DNA of 9,630 bases from DASCOT01 sp036012155 (lineage in GTDB: Bacteria; Acidobacteriota; UBA890; WLXD01), in the NCBI GenBank assembly GCA_036012155.1, contig DASCOT010000017.1:1-9630 (forward strand), read 5' to 3'. Below the pieces are notes generated by a model, which saw nothing but the letters and a program-made list of their open reading frames with translations, made no database searches and was not told the origin of the DNA. Position numbers and translations under genes: made by a program. Positions within the stretch are counted from its first letter, which is position 1. Each line of letters opens with the position of its first letter. Shown in pieces: positions 1-6,338 of this stretch.

Positions 1-747
1 CCGAACGGTGAGATCCTGATCGCCGATACAGGAAATCGCCGCCTCGTGCGTTTCGGAGCCGGGAGCGAGCCGCTCGAAGCCATTCCTGTCGACTATCTGC
101 CTCTCGATGCCATCGGCACGGCCGAACATATCTTCGTGCTGCGGTTGCCCTCGCCCGCACTCGTGCTCGGTCCTGAGATCGAACCGCTGGTAAGCGTGCT
201 GGATCGGGACGGCGAGGACCTCGCAAGGATCGTACCGGCGGTGCCGAACAAGGTAGGGGTTCTCTACGCCCTGACCAACAAACGGCGTATCGCGCCGGCG
301 CCCGGTGGCGGGTTCGCCCTCGCACACACGCACGTCCGCAGTCGGGTGCAGATCTACGATCGACTCGGATCAACTACCGCGGCAATCGATGTCCTCTACA
401 AGGGATCTGTATGGGCACCGCTGGGACGCCTGCCACGCCACATCAGCGACCGAAGCCTCGACCGCGTGGCCCGAACCTCCTCGGATATTTCCTGGGATGA
501 GGGCCGCAGCCTCTATTGGGTACTAGCCGGGTACGTCGATCGGACCGCCGAAGGCGACTGGACGACCGGTACTGAGCTCTATCGCTATGACACCTCCGGT
601 GCATACCGCGGCTCGGTCATGTTGCCGTATCCTGCGCGCGTCGTGGCCGCCGCCGCCGATCACACGATCTGGGTCATCGACGATATGGGCGTCGTCCGCC
701 AGCATCGCCTGCGTGACCCGGATCTGGCTGGCGACGCAAACCGGTGA
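1..747 (+). CDS. Beta-propeller (NHL/6-bladed type) protein, C-terminal part, 5' end outside window
   Basis: The reading frame is open from base 1 and stops at TGA 745-747, giving 248 visible residues; the true start lies upstream of the window. The first residues read PNGEILIADTGNRRLVRF, a classic NHL/propeller blade signature (gly-x-x-x-x-ala-asp-x-gly-asn-x-arg-val). Later blade-like repeats are visible around residues 108-122 (a 'GGGFALAHTHVRSRVQIYDRLG' type strand pattern) and near the C terminus ('DHTIWVIDDMGVVRQHRL'). No catalytic motif is seen. Such proteins are usually exported or lipid-anchored and of unknown ligand; the signal peptide, if any, is off the edge. The gene converges on the minus-strand gene ending at 768, with only 20 bases between stops and no obvious terminator hairpin there. 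The fold assignment is fairly safe; the function is unknown. Confidence 0.75.
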   Translation, partial: PNGEILIADTGNRRLVRFGAGSEPLEAIPVDYLPLDAIGTAEHIFVLRLPSPALVLGPEIEPLVSVLDRDGEDLARIVPAVPNKVGVLYALTNKRRIAPAPGGGFALAHTHVRSRVQIYDRLGSTTAAIDVLYKGSVWAPLGRLPRHISDRSLDRVARTSSDISWDEGRSLYWVLAGYVDRTAEGDWTTGTELYRYDTSGAYRGSVMLPYPARVVAAAADHTIWVIDDMGVVRQHRLRDPDLAGDANR

Positions 748-767
748 CCCGCAGCGGCACAGCAGGT

Positions 768-1302
768 CTAGCGGCGCCGACGGAAACGCCACGTCGTCGT
801 GCCGTGCTCGTCGCCCTGTGTAAGAACCAGCATGTCGCCGCTCGCTACCTCGTACCGGAAGGTGTAGCGCCGCACGGTGGCCACATCGTCGAACGCCCAC
901 CAGCGGCCCTCGACCTCGAGCGAACGCCCGCGGTCTGTCCAGCGAGCGCGCTCACGCACCTCGGCGTCAGCCCGCTGGAACTCACTAACCGCGCCGGCCC
1001 AACGATACGTCTGCACGTTCTGCTGCCCGTTCTCCGGTCGGAACTCGAACACGACCCGGTCGATCTGCTGGTCGATGCGATAGCGCTACCTCGCGCTCGC
1101 GCCACGCCTCTACCATCGGGTCGCTCGACTCCTCGTCGAACACCCACTCACCCGTCATGTCCACAACGGGCAGGTCCGAGATCCAAGGCGTCCACTCGAG
1201 CGAAGGCTGGTCTGCCACTGAGCTGTCCTCCTGGCTGGCTTCGAGCGTGGTGGCCACCCAGGGACACAAGGTAAGACCGAGCAAGAGGGCCGTGCTGATC
1301 AC
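768..1302 (-). pseudogene. Small exported 'GEW...SDP' protein, broken by an apparent single-base insertion
   Basis: Two overlapping minus-strand frames together make one protein. The first starts at GTG 1302, the only start codon available downstream of tRNA-Cys, and encodes a hydrophobic signal-like segment (ISTALLLGLTLCPWVATTLEA) followed by 'DMTGEWVFDEESSDPMVEAWRERE'. The second is open from 1085 to the TAG at 768-770 and continues 'RYRIDQQIDRVVFEFRPENGQ' to a basic C terminus. Deleting the plus-strand A at 1088 removes an in-frame TAG and joins them as AWREREERYRIDQQIDRVVF, giving 177 residues. The G-x-W-x-x-D/N-x-x-x-SDP opening and alternating beta-strand pattern resemble small secreted lipocalin-like proteins of unknown function; that family link is inference. 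It is either a recent pseudogene or a sequencing/assembly error. It lies 65 bases beyond tRNA-Cys on the same strand. Confidence 0.7.
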
Positions 1303-1308
1303 GCCTCT

Positions 1309-1328
1309 GCCACCGCGACAGCGGTGGC
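1309..1328 (-). promoter_or_regulatory. Perfect 8-bp hairpin just upstream of the GTG start of the broken gene
   Basis: The plus strand reads GCCACCGC-GACA-GCGGTGGC, a perfect 8-bp GC-rich stem with a 4-base loop. It lies between tRNA-Cys and the exported-protein gene and ends 6 bases before GTG 1302. There is no T-tract after it on the minus strand, so it is not a canonical intrinsic terminator. It could end or process the tRNA transcript, or limit ribosome access to the following gene. The structure is seen directly; its role is inferred. Confidence 0.4.
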
Positions 1329-1367
1329 GTCGACTGCCGGCCTCGGTGCTACGAGCGACGAACGAGG

Positions 1368-1439
1368 AGGCGGCGGGCGGGATCGAACCGCCGAATCGCG
1401 GTTTTGCAGACCGCTGCCTTACCACTTGGCTACGCCGCC
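1368..1439 (-). tRNA. tRNA-Cys(GCA)
   Basis: The minus strand folds as a complete cloverleaf of 72 bases. The acceptor arm is GGCGGCG (1439-1433) with CGCCGCC (1375-1369) and discriminator U at 1368, as expected for tRNA-Cys. The D arm is GCC...GGC, the anticodon stem GCGGT/ACCGC holds loop CTGCAAA (anticodon GCA), and the T arm is GGCGG-TTCGATC-CCGCC. The bases after the discriminator are CCT, so the 3' CCA is not encoded and must be added enzymatically. It follows tRNA-Gly by 87 bases and lies about 0.8 kb downstream of cysS on the same strand. Confidence 0.96.
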
Positions 1440-1526
1440 TCGTCAACGGTCGACGCCGGACTCGCCACGCAAGGCCGCGGGCGGCCGGAGATCCGGGCAC
1501 ACCGAAGTCAGCGCGCCAAGATTGGT

Positions 1527-1602
1527 TGGAGCGGGAAACGGGATTCGAACCCGCGACCTCAACGTTGGCAACGTTGCGCTCTACCAGCTGAGCTATTCCC
1601 GC
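1527..1602 (-). tRNA. tRNA-Gly(GCC)
   Basis: The minus strand gives a complete cloverleaf. Acceptor GCGGGAA (1602-1596) pairs with TTCCCGC (1537-1531), discriminator U is at 1530 and an encoded CCA follows at 1529-1527. The D arm is GCTC...GAGC, the anticodon stem CAACG/CGTTG holds loop TTGCCAA (anticodon GCC), and the T arm contains GGTTCGAATCC. Unlike the neighbouring tRNA-Cys, this gene encodes its own CCA. It is first in a probable two-tRNA transcript. Confidence 0.96.
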
Positions 1603-1647
1603 TCCGGAATCAAAAGGATATCGGCGGCGTGAGATGCAGGCAAGAAC

Positions 1648-1677
1648 CCTACAGTCCGTCGCCATGCCACAGGTCAA
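1648..1677 (-). promoter_or_regulatory. Probable sigma70-type promoter for the tRNA-Gly/tRNA-Cys unit
   Basis: On the minus strand a TTGACC box (1677-1672) is followed, after 18 bases, by a weak -10 match TGTAGG (1653-1648). A start near 1640 would leave a leader of about 38 bases before tRNA-Gly. The -35 box is good and the -10 box poor, so this is a plausible but not certain call. The rest of 1678-1815, between this site and the end of the yraN-like gene, contains no gene that I can support. Confidence 0.45.
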
Positions 1678-1815
1678 CGCCTCACGGCGCTACCCTGGTA
1701 CCCGTGGTGGCGGTCTTGGCAGGAGGTTGTGTCCGTGAGACTAGGATACCGCCGCCATTCATCGGAGCACGGTACGAGTCGCACCGCGACTGTGGGCCTG
1801 AAGAGCGGCCTCCGA

Positions 1816-2193
1816 CTAGATACGAAATGCGTCGCGAACCCAGTCGGACACGAGGCTGCCTCGCCCGTCGGCCTGCAGCGATACCACGTCAAACCTGGCC
1901 GACCGGTATGGGCCGTCGTACTGGCGGAGAAACGCACCGGCAACCCGCCCCAGGCGCCGCTGTTTATGGAGGTCCACTGCCTCCAAGGGCGCCCCGTAGC
2001 GATCCGAGCACCGCGCCTTCACCTCAACGAAGACGAGCTCTCCGTCGTTGTCGAGCGCGATCAGGTCAATCTCGCCGCCGGCCCTGCGGAAGCGCCGCTC
2101 GATCACCCTGAGACCAGCCCGGGTGAGCAACTGCTCGGTATGGCGCTCGGCGGCGCGACCGAAACGGCTACGCCAGGCGCGGTGCTTTGCCAT
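1816..2193 (-). CDS. yraN: YraN/UPF0102-family endonuclease-like protein
   Basis: This 125-residue protein matches the UPF0102 (YraN) family in length and layout. The N-terminal helix contains 'GRAAERHTEQLLTRAGLRV'. The PD-(D/E)XK-like core follows, with GEIDLIA at residues 40-46 and VFVEVKAR at 54-61, the acidic residues and Lys expected of a nuclease-type metal site. After it come 'YGAPLEAVDLHKQRRL' and a short C-terminal strand (ARFDVVSL). The family is widespread, and its biochemical role is poorly defined; a Holliday-junction-resolvase-like fold is the usual description. ATG 2193 was chosen because the conserved region begins just after it; a GTG six bases upstream (2199) is an alternative, while further extension would read into cysS. 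The gene starts 19 bases after the cysS stop and is probably co-transcribed with it. Confidence 0.88.
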   Translation of the reverse strand: MAKHRAWRSRFGRAAERHTEQLLTRAGLRVIERRFRRAGGEIDLIALDNDGELVFVEVKARCSDRYGAPLEAVDLHKQRRLGRVAGAFLRQYDGPYRSARFDVVSLQADGRGSLVSDWVRDAFRI

Positions 2194-2212
2194 CTCCACA
2201 CCTGGGAGACGG

Positions 2213-3694
2213 TCAGCGCTCCGCCGCACTCCCCGTCGGCAGGCGCCGCCAACGAGCCCCCTCAGCGGTATCTTCCACCTCCACGCCGAGCTCGCGGAGC
2301 TGTTCACGCAAAGCGTCAGAGGCCTCGAAATCGCGATCTATTCGGGCCTCGGCGCGTTTCACGATCAGCGCTTCGACGTCGGCCGGAAGCGCTGGCCCGC
2401 TGGCGCGAACCCGCGTCCCGTGGTGTTCGATAGTGACCTCGCGGCGCGCCTGGCGCGGCAGGACGCGCCACAACGAATCGACATCGGCGAGCCACTCGGT
2501 AACCGCCTCGAGGGTGCTCCGATCAGCCTCGTCACGGTCGAGGGCACTGTTGGCGTCTCGAATCAGGCCGAACACGTGCCCCAAAGAGCCGGAGCTATTG
2601 AGGTCATCGTCGATGGCCTCATCGAAGCCCCGCTGAGCATCGCCCAGCGCCGCACGCAACACCGAGGAGCGTTCGAGATCCTCGCTCGGCAGGCTCGGAG
2701 ACCGCTCTTCGACTCGAGCCAAGAACTCGTGCACCCGAGCGATCGACGCCGAGGCTTGTTCGATGGCCTCGAAGGTGAAGTTGAGCGGACGACGGTAGTG
2801 AACCGAGGCAAGCAGGTAGCGAATCGCCATGGGATCGTGGCCGGCTTCGAGTAGTTGCGGCAGGGTGTAGAAGTTCCCCAGGGACTTGGACATCTTGGTG
2901 CCGTCAACAATCAGATGGCTGCAGTGCATCCAGTGGCGCACGAACTGCACCCCGGTGGCAGCCTCGCTCTGCGCGATCTCATTCTCGTGATGCGGGAAGA
3001 TGAGGTCAGCGCCGCCCAAATGAATGTCGAAGGTCTCACCGAGATACTTCATGCTCATCGCCGAGCATTCCAAGTGCCATCCTGGCCGGCCCTCGCCGAA
3101 CGGTGACGGCCACGACGGCTCGCCGGGCACAGAGGCCTTCCAGAGCGTGAAGTCTCGAGGATCCTCCTTCGCCAACCGGTCGCTTTCGACGCGCTCCGTC
3201 GACTTCATCGCCTCCGGATCGAGTCGAGCCAGCTGGCCATAGGACGCAAAAGACGCGACGCGAAAGAAGACGTTGCCATCGGCAACATAGGCATGATCGC
3301 TGGCGAGCAGGCGGGAGATCAGATCGATCATCTCGTTGACGTGGTCTGTTGCCCTCGGGTAGAGCTCCGCTGGGCGCACCCCGAGAACCTTCAGGCCGCT
3401 AAGAAACTGGTCGACGAACGACTCGGTGTGTTCTCGCAACGGCACGCCTGCCTGTAGTGCGCCGGCGATAGTACGGTCATCGATGTCAGTGATGTTCATC
3501 ACCAGAGTCACGTCGTAACCACGCCACGTGAGGTACCGGTGGACGAGGTCGACCCAGACGAAGAACCGATAGTTGCCGATGTGCGGCACGTCATAGACGG
3601 TGGGGCCGCACGAGTAGATGCCCACTCGCGGTGGCGACGCTGGCTCCAACAATTCCTTGCGGCGTGTCGAGGTGTTGTAGAAGCGCGTTGGCAC
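2213..3694 (-). CDS. cysS: Cysteinyl-tRNA synthetase
   Basis: This class I aminoacyl-tRNA synthetase charges tRNA-Cys with cysteine in the cytoplasm. The 493-residue length is normal for bacterial CysRS. Visible signatures are IYSCGPTVYDVPHIGN (residues 26-41, including the HIGN form of the HIGH motif), and KMSKS at 267-271 in 'DGTKMSKSLGNF'. The structural zinc ligands that read cysteine are all present by position: Cys29, Cys210 (in WHLEC), His235 and Glu239 (in FPHHENE). The C-terminal region has the usual helical DALR-like anticodon domain and 'KRAEARIDRDFEASDALREQL'. The start is GTG 3694, supported by the typical opening 'RFYNTSTRRKELLEP'; the ribosome binding site is weak (GAG about 8 bases before). 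It lies 81 bases after the unknown 94-residue gene and 19 bases before yraN. Its cognate tRNA-Cys is encoded downstream on the same strand. Confidence 0.98.
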   Translation of the reverse strand: MPTRFYNTSTRRKELLEPASPPRVGIYSCGPTVYDVPHIGNYRFFVWVDLVHRYLTWRGYDVTLVMNITDIDDRTIAGALQAGVPLREHTESFVDQFLSGLKVLGVRPAELYPRATDHVNEMIDLISRLLASDHAYVADGNVFFRVASFASYGQLARLDPEAMKSTERVESDRLAKEDPRDFTLWKASVPGEPSWPSPFGEGRPGWHLECSAMSMKYLGETFDIHLGGADLIFPHHENEIAQSEAATGVQFVRHWMHCSHLIVDGTKMSKSLGNFYTLPQLLEAGHDPMAIRYLLASVHYRRPLNFTFEAIEQASASIARVHEFLARVEERSPSLPSEDLERSSVLRAALGDAQRGFDEAIDDDLNSSGSLGHVFGLIRDANSALDRDEADRSTLEAVTEWLADVDSLWRVLPRQARREVTIEHHGTRVRASGPALPADVEALIVKRAEARIDRDFEASDALREQLRELGVEVEDTAEGARWRRLPTGSAAER

Positions 3695-3730
3695 TGGGAT
3701 CTCGTGCGTGGGCTGTTTAGTGCTCGTCGT

Positions 3731-3763
3731 GCCGCTGGGCCGGCGAGCTCGAGGAGCAGCGGC
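3731..3763 (-). promoter_or_regulatory. Stem-loop in the gap before cysS
   Basis: Perfect 7-base arms GCCGCTG (3731-3737) and CAGCGGC (3757-3763) flank a 19-base loop that contains a smaller CTCGAG palindrome. The element lies between the stop of the 94-residue gene (3776) and the cysS GTG (3694). No T-run follows on the minus strand, and nothing resembles a T-box (no specifier stem or NGGN bulge seen). A role in termination, processing or leader control of cysS is possible but unproven. Confidence 0.3.
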
Positions 3764-3775
3764 GTTCTGATGCCA

Positions 3776-4060
3776 TTAGACGCGGCACGAGACGGTGTGC
3801 AGCTCAGCGCCCTCGGCGTCGGCACTGATGCTCACGTCGATACCTTCGGTGACCACCACCAACCGAGCACGAATAGCCGTGCCGGACGGATCACCGATGT
3901 CGTCGAGGGCCTGTCGAACGCCAGCTTCCAGTTGAGCGCTGTCGCACCCGCTCGCACCGGCTGCGGTCATGAAGCACTCGGCAGCTCCCACGACGAGACT
4001 GAGCATCTCGGAGGCCGTTCCTTCGAGGGTTACCTCTTCGCCAACCAGATCACCGTTCAT
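3776..4060 (-). CDS. Unknown 94-residue protein between ribF and cysS
   Basis: I do not recognise this gene with confidence. ATG 4060 to TAA 3776-3778 encodes an acidic 94-residue protein with high-GC third positions like its neighbours. It opens 'MNGDLVGEEVTLEGTASEML', has two likely helices (residues 18-35 and about 42-53) and ends with two strands, 'RARLVVVTEGIDVSIS' and 'AELHTVSCRV'. The helix 'AQLEAGVRQALDDI' followed by beta strands faintly recalls the RsbW-type anti-sigma/GHKL ATPase fold, but the glutamate-asparagine N-box is absent, so ATP binding is unlikely. Three cysteines are present. There is no signal peptide or membrane segment. It lies 95 bases after ribF with a possible promoter in that gap, and 81 bases before cysS. 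A ribosome binding site is not obvious. Small-gene status is supported by codon use and absence of a better alternative. Confidence 0.6.
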   Translation of the reverse strand: MNGDLVGEEVTLEGTASEMLSLVVGAAECFMTAAGASGCDSAQLEAGVRQALDDIGDPSGTAIRARLVVVTEGIDVSISADAEGAELHTVSCRV

Positions 4061-4120
4061 GATTGCCGTGATCGCCTCGTATCACCGATGCACGTGGGGC
4101 CCGCAGTCCGAAAGGTGGCC

Positions 4121-4126
4121 AGTATA
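4121..4126 (-). promoter_or_regulatory. Possible -10 box upstream of the 94-residue gene and cysS
   Basis: In the 95-base gap after ribF the minus strand has TATACT, a five-of-six match to the sigma70 -10 consensus. The expected -35 position holds no good match. A start near 4114 would give a 5' leader of about 54 bases. If real, it would allow the 94-residue gene and cysS to be transcribed independently of ribF. Confidence 0.35.
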
Positions 4127-4155
4127 GCTCACCCCAACGATCGCATCGGGGCGCC

Positions 4156-5094
4156 CTACGAGACCGCTGAGCGGGTCTGGAAATACTGACGAGTTGCTTG
4201 TACGTCGTGCTGAATCTGAGCTGCCAGCGCCGCTCCATCAGGAAACTCGCGCTCCTCGCGGAGCATCCGCAACAGCGCGAGCTCGATCGTGCGGCCATAG
4301 ATCGGCTCGATGAAATCCAGGAGATGAGCCTCGGCCACGAGGTCTCCGTCGGCCTCGAAAGTTGGCCGGCTGCCGACGTTGGCAACCGCCTGATGGGTCT
4401 CGCCATCGAGCGTCACCTCGGCCACGTACACCCCCCGGCGTGGCGTGCAAGCATTGCCAAGCGCGAGGTTCGCAGTGGGCGCTGCCAGTAGCCGCCCACG
4501 CCCCTTCCCGGAGACGACTTCCCCCGCCAAGGCATAGGGTCTACCGAGCAACGTTGCCGCGGCCTCGAGCTTCCCCTCGCCGATGAGCTCGCGAACGCGC
4601 GTCGACGAGGCCGGCTCGCCATCGACGACAACTGGCGCGACGCGCTCGACGCTGAAACCGGCGTCCTCCGCACGTCTTTCCAGGTAGGCCGCCCGCCCGG
4701 CGCGCTCGTGGCCAAACGAAAACCCCACGCTGACGTGCAGCGAGCCCACGTCGAGCTCGCCGAGGAGGAACTCGTCGACAAAGCGCTTTCTACCGATCGA
4801 GGCGATCTGCCGGTCGAACGGGATCACCACCGCCAAGTCGATGCCGACGGCCTCAATCGCCGCGATGCGTTGCTCCGTGGTCTGAAGAAGAGCCGGCGGA
4901 TTGTCCGACAGCACTGCCATGGTGTGGGGGTCGAAGGTGCATACGACCGACTTGGCACCGCGTCGGCGAGCCGCATCGGCCGTGCGGCTCATGACTTCCT
5001 GGTGTCCGAGATGTACGCCGTCAAAGTTACCGATGGTCACGGCCGGGCGTTCGAGGTGAAGATCGAGATCGCGAAACCGACGAACTACGCGCAT
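4156..5094 (-). CDS. ribF: Bifunctional riboflavin kinase / FAD synthetase
   Basis: RibF phosphorylates riboflavin to FMN and then adenylylates FMN to FAD in the cytoplasm. The 312-residue length is standard. The N-terminal nucleotidyltransferase domain shows 'TIGNFDGVHLGHQ' (residues 20-32, HxGH motif), 'VGFSFGHERAG' (123-133) and SSTRVREL (163-170). The C-terminal riboflavin kinase domain shows 'GKGRGRLLAAPTANL' (196-210, with the PTAN motif), GVYVAEV (221-227), 'VANVGSRPTF' (237-246) and AEAHLLDF (254-261) with the catalytic-type Glu255. All key motifs are intact. ATG 5094 is preceded by a strong GGAGGG ribosome binding site and overlaps the last 10 bases of the upstream PhnP-like gene, which indicates translational coupling. 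The usual truB/rpsO neighbours are absent here. Confidence 0.97.
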   Translation of the reverse strand: MRVVRRFRDLDLHLERPAVTIGNFDGVHLGHQEVMSRTADAARRRGAKSVVCTFDPHTMAVLSDNPPALLQTTEQRIAAIEAVGIDLAVVIPFDRQIASIGRKRFVDEFLLGELDVGSLHVSVGFSFGHERAGRAAYLERRAEDAGFSVERVAPVVVDGEPASSTRVRELIGEGKLEAAATLLGRPYALAGEVVSGKGRGRLLAAPTANLALGNACTPRRGVYVAEVTLDGETHQAVANVGSRPTFEADGDLVAEAHLLDFIEPIYGRTIELALLRMLREEREFPDGAALAAQIQHDVQATRQYFQTRSAVS

Positions 5095-5891
5095 CGGGAT
5101 CCCTCCGGCAGGGACATCTCGATCATCAGCTCGTCATAGGCAACGGCAACCCCGTCAGGGAGGCTCGCCTGTGTCGCCGCATGCTCCAGATCGTGGCTCA
5201 TGTGAGTCAGGTAAGCCTGTCGTGGCTGCAGTCTCGCCACCTGCTCCAGGGCCTGTTCGACAGTGAAATGCGATCGGTGCGGCTTGCGCCGCAAGGCGTC
5301 GATGACAAGCACGTCAAGCCCACGCAGCCGCGCCTCGGCCGCGGCGGGAATCTCGCTGCAGTCGGTGGCATAGGCGAAGTCACCGATGCGGAAAGCCCGC
5401 ACGGTACCCGGTCCGTGCGGTAGCGCGATCGCCTCCACCGTCAACCCGAACAACTCGAACCGGTCGCGTATCTCGATGGGTGTCAGCCGCGGCCCGGCGA
5501 CAGCGTGCGGGTCGAAGGCGTACTTGAACATTCGCTGCAGCGCGGTAAGGGTTTCGGAGGCACCATAGAGAGGGATCGGCTGCCGGTAGACGAAGTTGAA
5601 GATTCTGAGCTCGTCGAGCCCTAGAACATGGTCCGCATGAGCGTGTGTGTACATCACCGCGTCGACCCGGTTGATACTCGCTCGCAGCGCCTGCTGACGG
5701 AGATCGGTAGAAGTGTCTACGAGGACCTTCACCACGTTCCCGTCGGCAGCTGCCCATTCCAGCAACAAGCTGGCCCGCAGGCGACTGTTGCGAGCCTCGG
5801 TAGACACGCAAACATCACAATCGCACGTGATGACGGGAATGCCGGCCGAGGTGCCAGTGCCCAGAAAGGTCACACGGAGTCCGTCAAGCAT
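5085..5891 (-). CDS. PhnP-like metallo-beta-lactamase-fold phosphodiesterase
   Basis: This 268-residue protein is a metal-dependent hydrolase of the metallo-beta-lactamase fold, closest in layout to PhnP-type cyclic phosphodiesterases. It begins 'RVTFLGTGTSAGIPVITC' (residues 6-23). A structural-zinc-type cysteine cluster follows, C-D-C-D-V-C at 23-28. The metal-site motif HAHADH is at 83-88, and further likely ligands are His159 (LPHG), Asp177 (ATDCSE) and His230 (LTHMSHDL). A relation to phosphonate breakdown is not supported: no other phn gene is present. ATG 5891 was chosen because the family's opening strand begins just after it; an ATG at 5987 would lie upstream of the candidate promoter and overlap the divergent gene. 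Its stop lies inside the start of ribF, so the two are probably co-translated. The true substrate is unknown. Confidence 0.88.
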   Translation of the reverse strand: MLDGLRVTFLGTGTSAGIPVITCDCDVCVSTEARNSRLRASLLLEWAAADGNVVKVLVDTSTDLRQQALRASINRVDAVMYTHAHADHVLGLDELRIFNFVYRQPIPLYGASETLTALQRMFKYAFDPHAVAGPRLTPIEIRDRFELFGLTVEAIALPHGPGTVRAFRIGDFAYATDCSEIPAAAEARLRGLDVLVIDALRRKPHRSHFTVEQALEQVARLQPRQAYLTHMSHDLEHAATQASLPDGVAVAYDELMIEMSLPEGSRCA

Positions 5892-5961
5892 GATTAGGTG
5901 GAGATCGCGCGAAGGATGTCGGCGGGCGATGCCGCCGTACGAAGGCTGCGAACGGCCGCCG

Positions 5962-5970
5962 ATTTTACCA
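5962..5970 (-). promoter_or_regulatory. Extended -10 promoter candidate for the phosphodiesterase-ribF unit
   Basis: In the divergent gap the minus strand carries TGG-TAAAAT: a five-of-six -10 box (5967-5962) directly preceded by a TGn extension (5970-5968), a combination that works without a good -35 box. A TTGAGA upstream is only 14 bases away, too close for a normal -35. A start near 5955 would leave a leader of about 64 bases, which includes a 6-bp hairpin, CGGCGG-GCGATG-CCGCCG, at 5920-5937. No clear promoter for the rightward glutaredoxin-like gene was found. Confidence 0.5.
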
Positions 5971-6006
5971 CGGAGCATGTCTCTCAACCGCGGGGCTCTC
6001 GAGTCG

Positions 6007-6288
6007 ATGCCTGATCTGACATTGCTGCTCTACAGCCGCCCTGGCTGTCACCTCTGCGAGACTGCCAAGGAGGGGTTAGCTCCACTCGTGACGCGCTACG
6101 CGCTGCGCGTCGAGGAGCGCAACGTCGAAGATAATCCACGCTGGGAGCGCGACTACGGCATGGAGATCCCCGTAGGCGTGCTGGCCGGACGCAAGGTATT
6201 CAAGTTCCGGCTCGACTCCGGCCGTCTGGAACGCTCGATTCGAGCCTCGCTGGACGCCCCGCAGAGGCCTCGCACAGACACCACGTGA
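6007..6288 (+). CDS. Glutaredoxin-like small thiol-disulfide protein (DUF836 type)
   Basis: This 93-residue protein has a compact thioredoxin fold. It opens 'LTLLLYSRPGCHLCETAKEGL' with the redox pair Cys14-His-Leu-Cys17, then 'VEERNVEDNPRWERDYG' and the cis-proline strand EIPVGVLAGRKVFKFRLD (residues 53-70). This is the glutaredoxin family/DUF836 pattern. No signal peptide or anchor is seen, so it should act in the cytoplasm. ATG 6007 is preferred because the conserved strand starts immediately after it; an in-frame ATG at 5977 would add ten residues, with a GGAG too close to it to be ideal. It lies 70 bases upstream of ccmE on the same strand. A link to cytochrome c maturation through thiol chemistry is tempting, but its apparent cytoplasmic location argues against it replacing the periplasmic CcmG. 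Confidence 0.85.
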   Translation: MPDLTLLLYSRPGCHLCETAKEGLAPLVTRYALRVEERNVEDNPRWERDYGMEIPVGVLAGRKVFKFRLDSGRLERSIRASLDAPQRPRTDTT

Positions 6289-6338
6289 CGATCGGCATAA
6301 CGGCCACTGTGCTAACCTCGTAGTTCAGTTCTTGGAAC

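Noticed and set aside
1440..1526. GC-rich inverted repeats between the two tRNAs as an att site or regulatory RNA
   Set aside because: The repeats are short (5-6 bp), there is no integrase or direct repeat of a tRNA end in the window, and such pairing is expected by chance at this GC content.
985..1677. A 230-residue minus-strand frame reading through both tRNA genes
   Set aside because: Its first two thirds lie across tRNA-Gly and tRNA-Cys and are not protein-like; only the part after GTG 1302 belongs to a real gene.
1777..1791. AGTCGC-ACC-GCGACT hairpin downstream of yraN as a terminator
   Set aside because: It has a perfect 6-bp stem but a 3-base loop and no T-tract, so it does not meet the pattern of an intrinsic terminator.
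3539..4189. A 216-residue plus-strand open frame
   Set aside because: It overlaps the start of cysS and the 94-residue gene in antisense, and has a composition typical of a high-GC shadow frame.
6285..6318. Promoter directly upstream of ccmE (GTGACG with TAACCT)
   Set aside because: The spacing of 22 bases is too long and both boxes are poor; co-transcription with the glutaredoxin-like gene is as likely.
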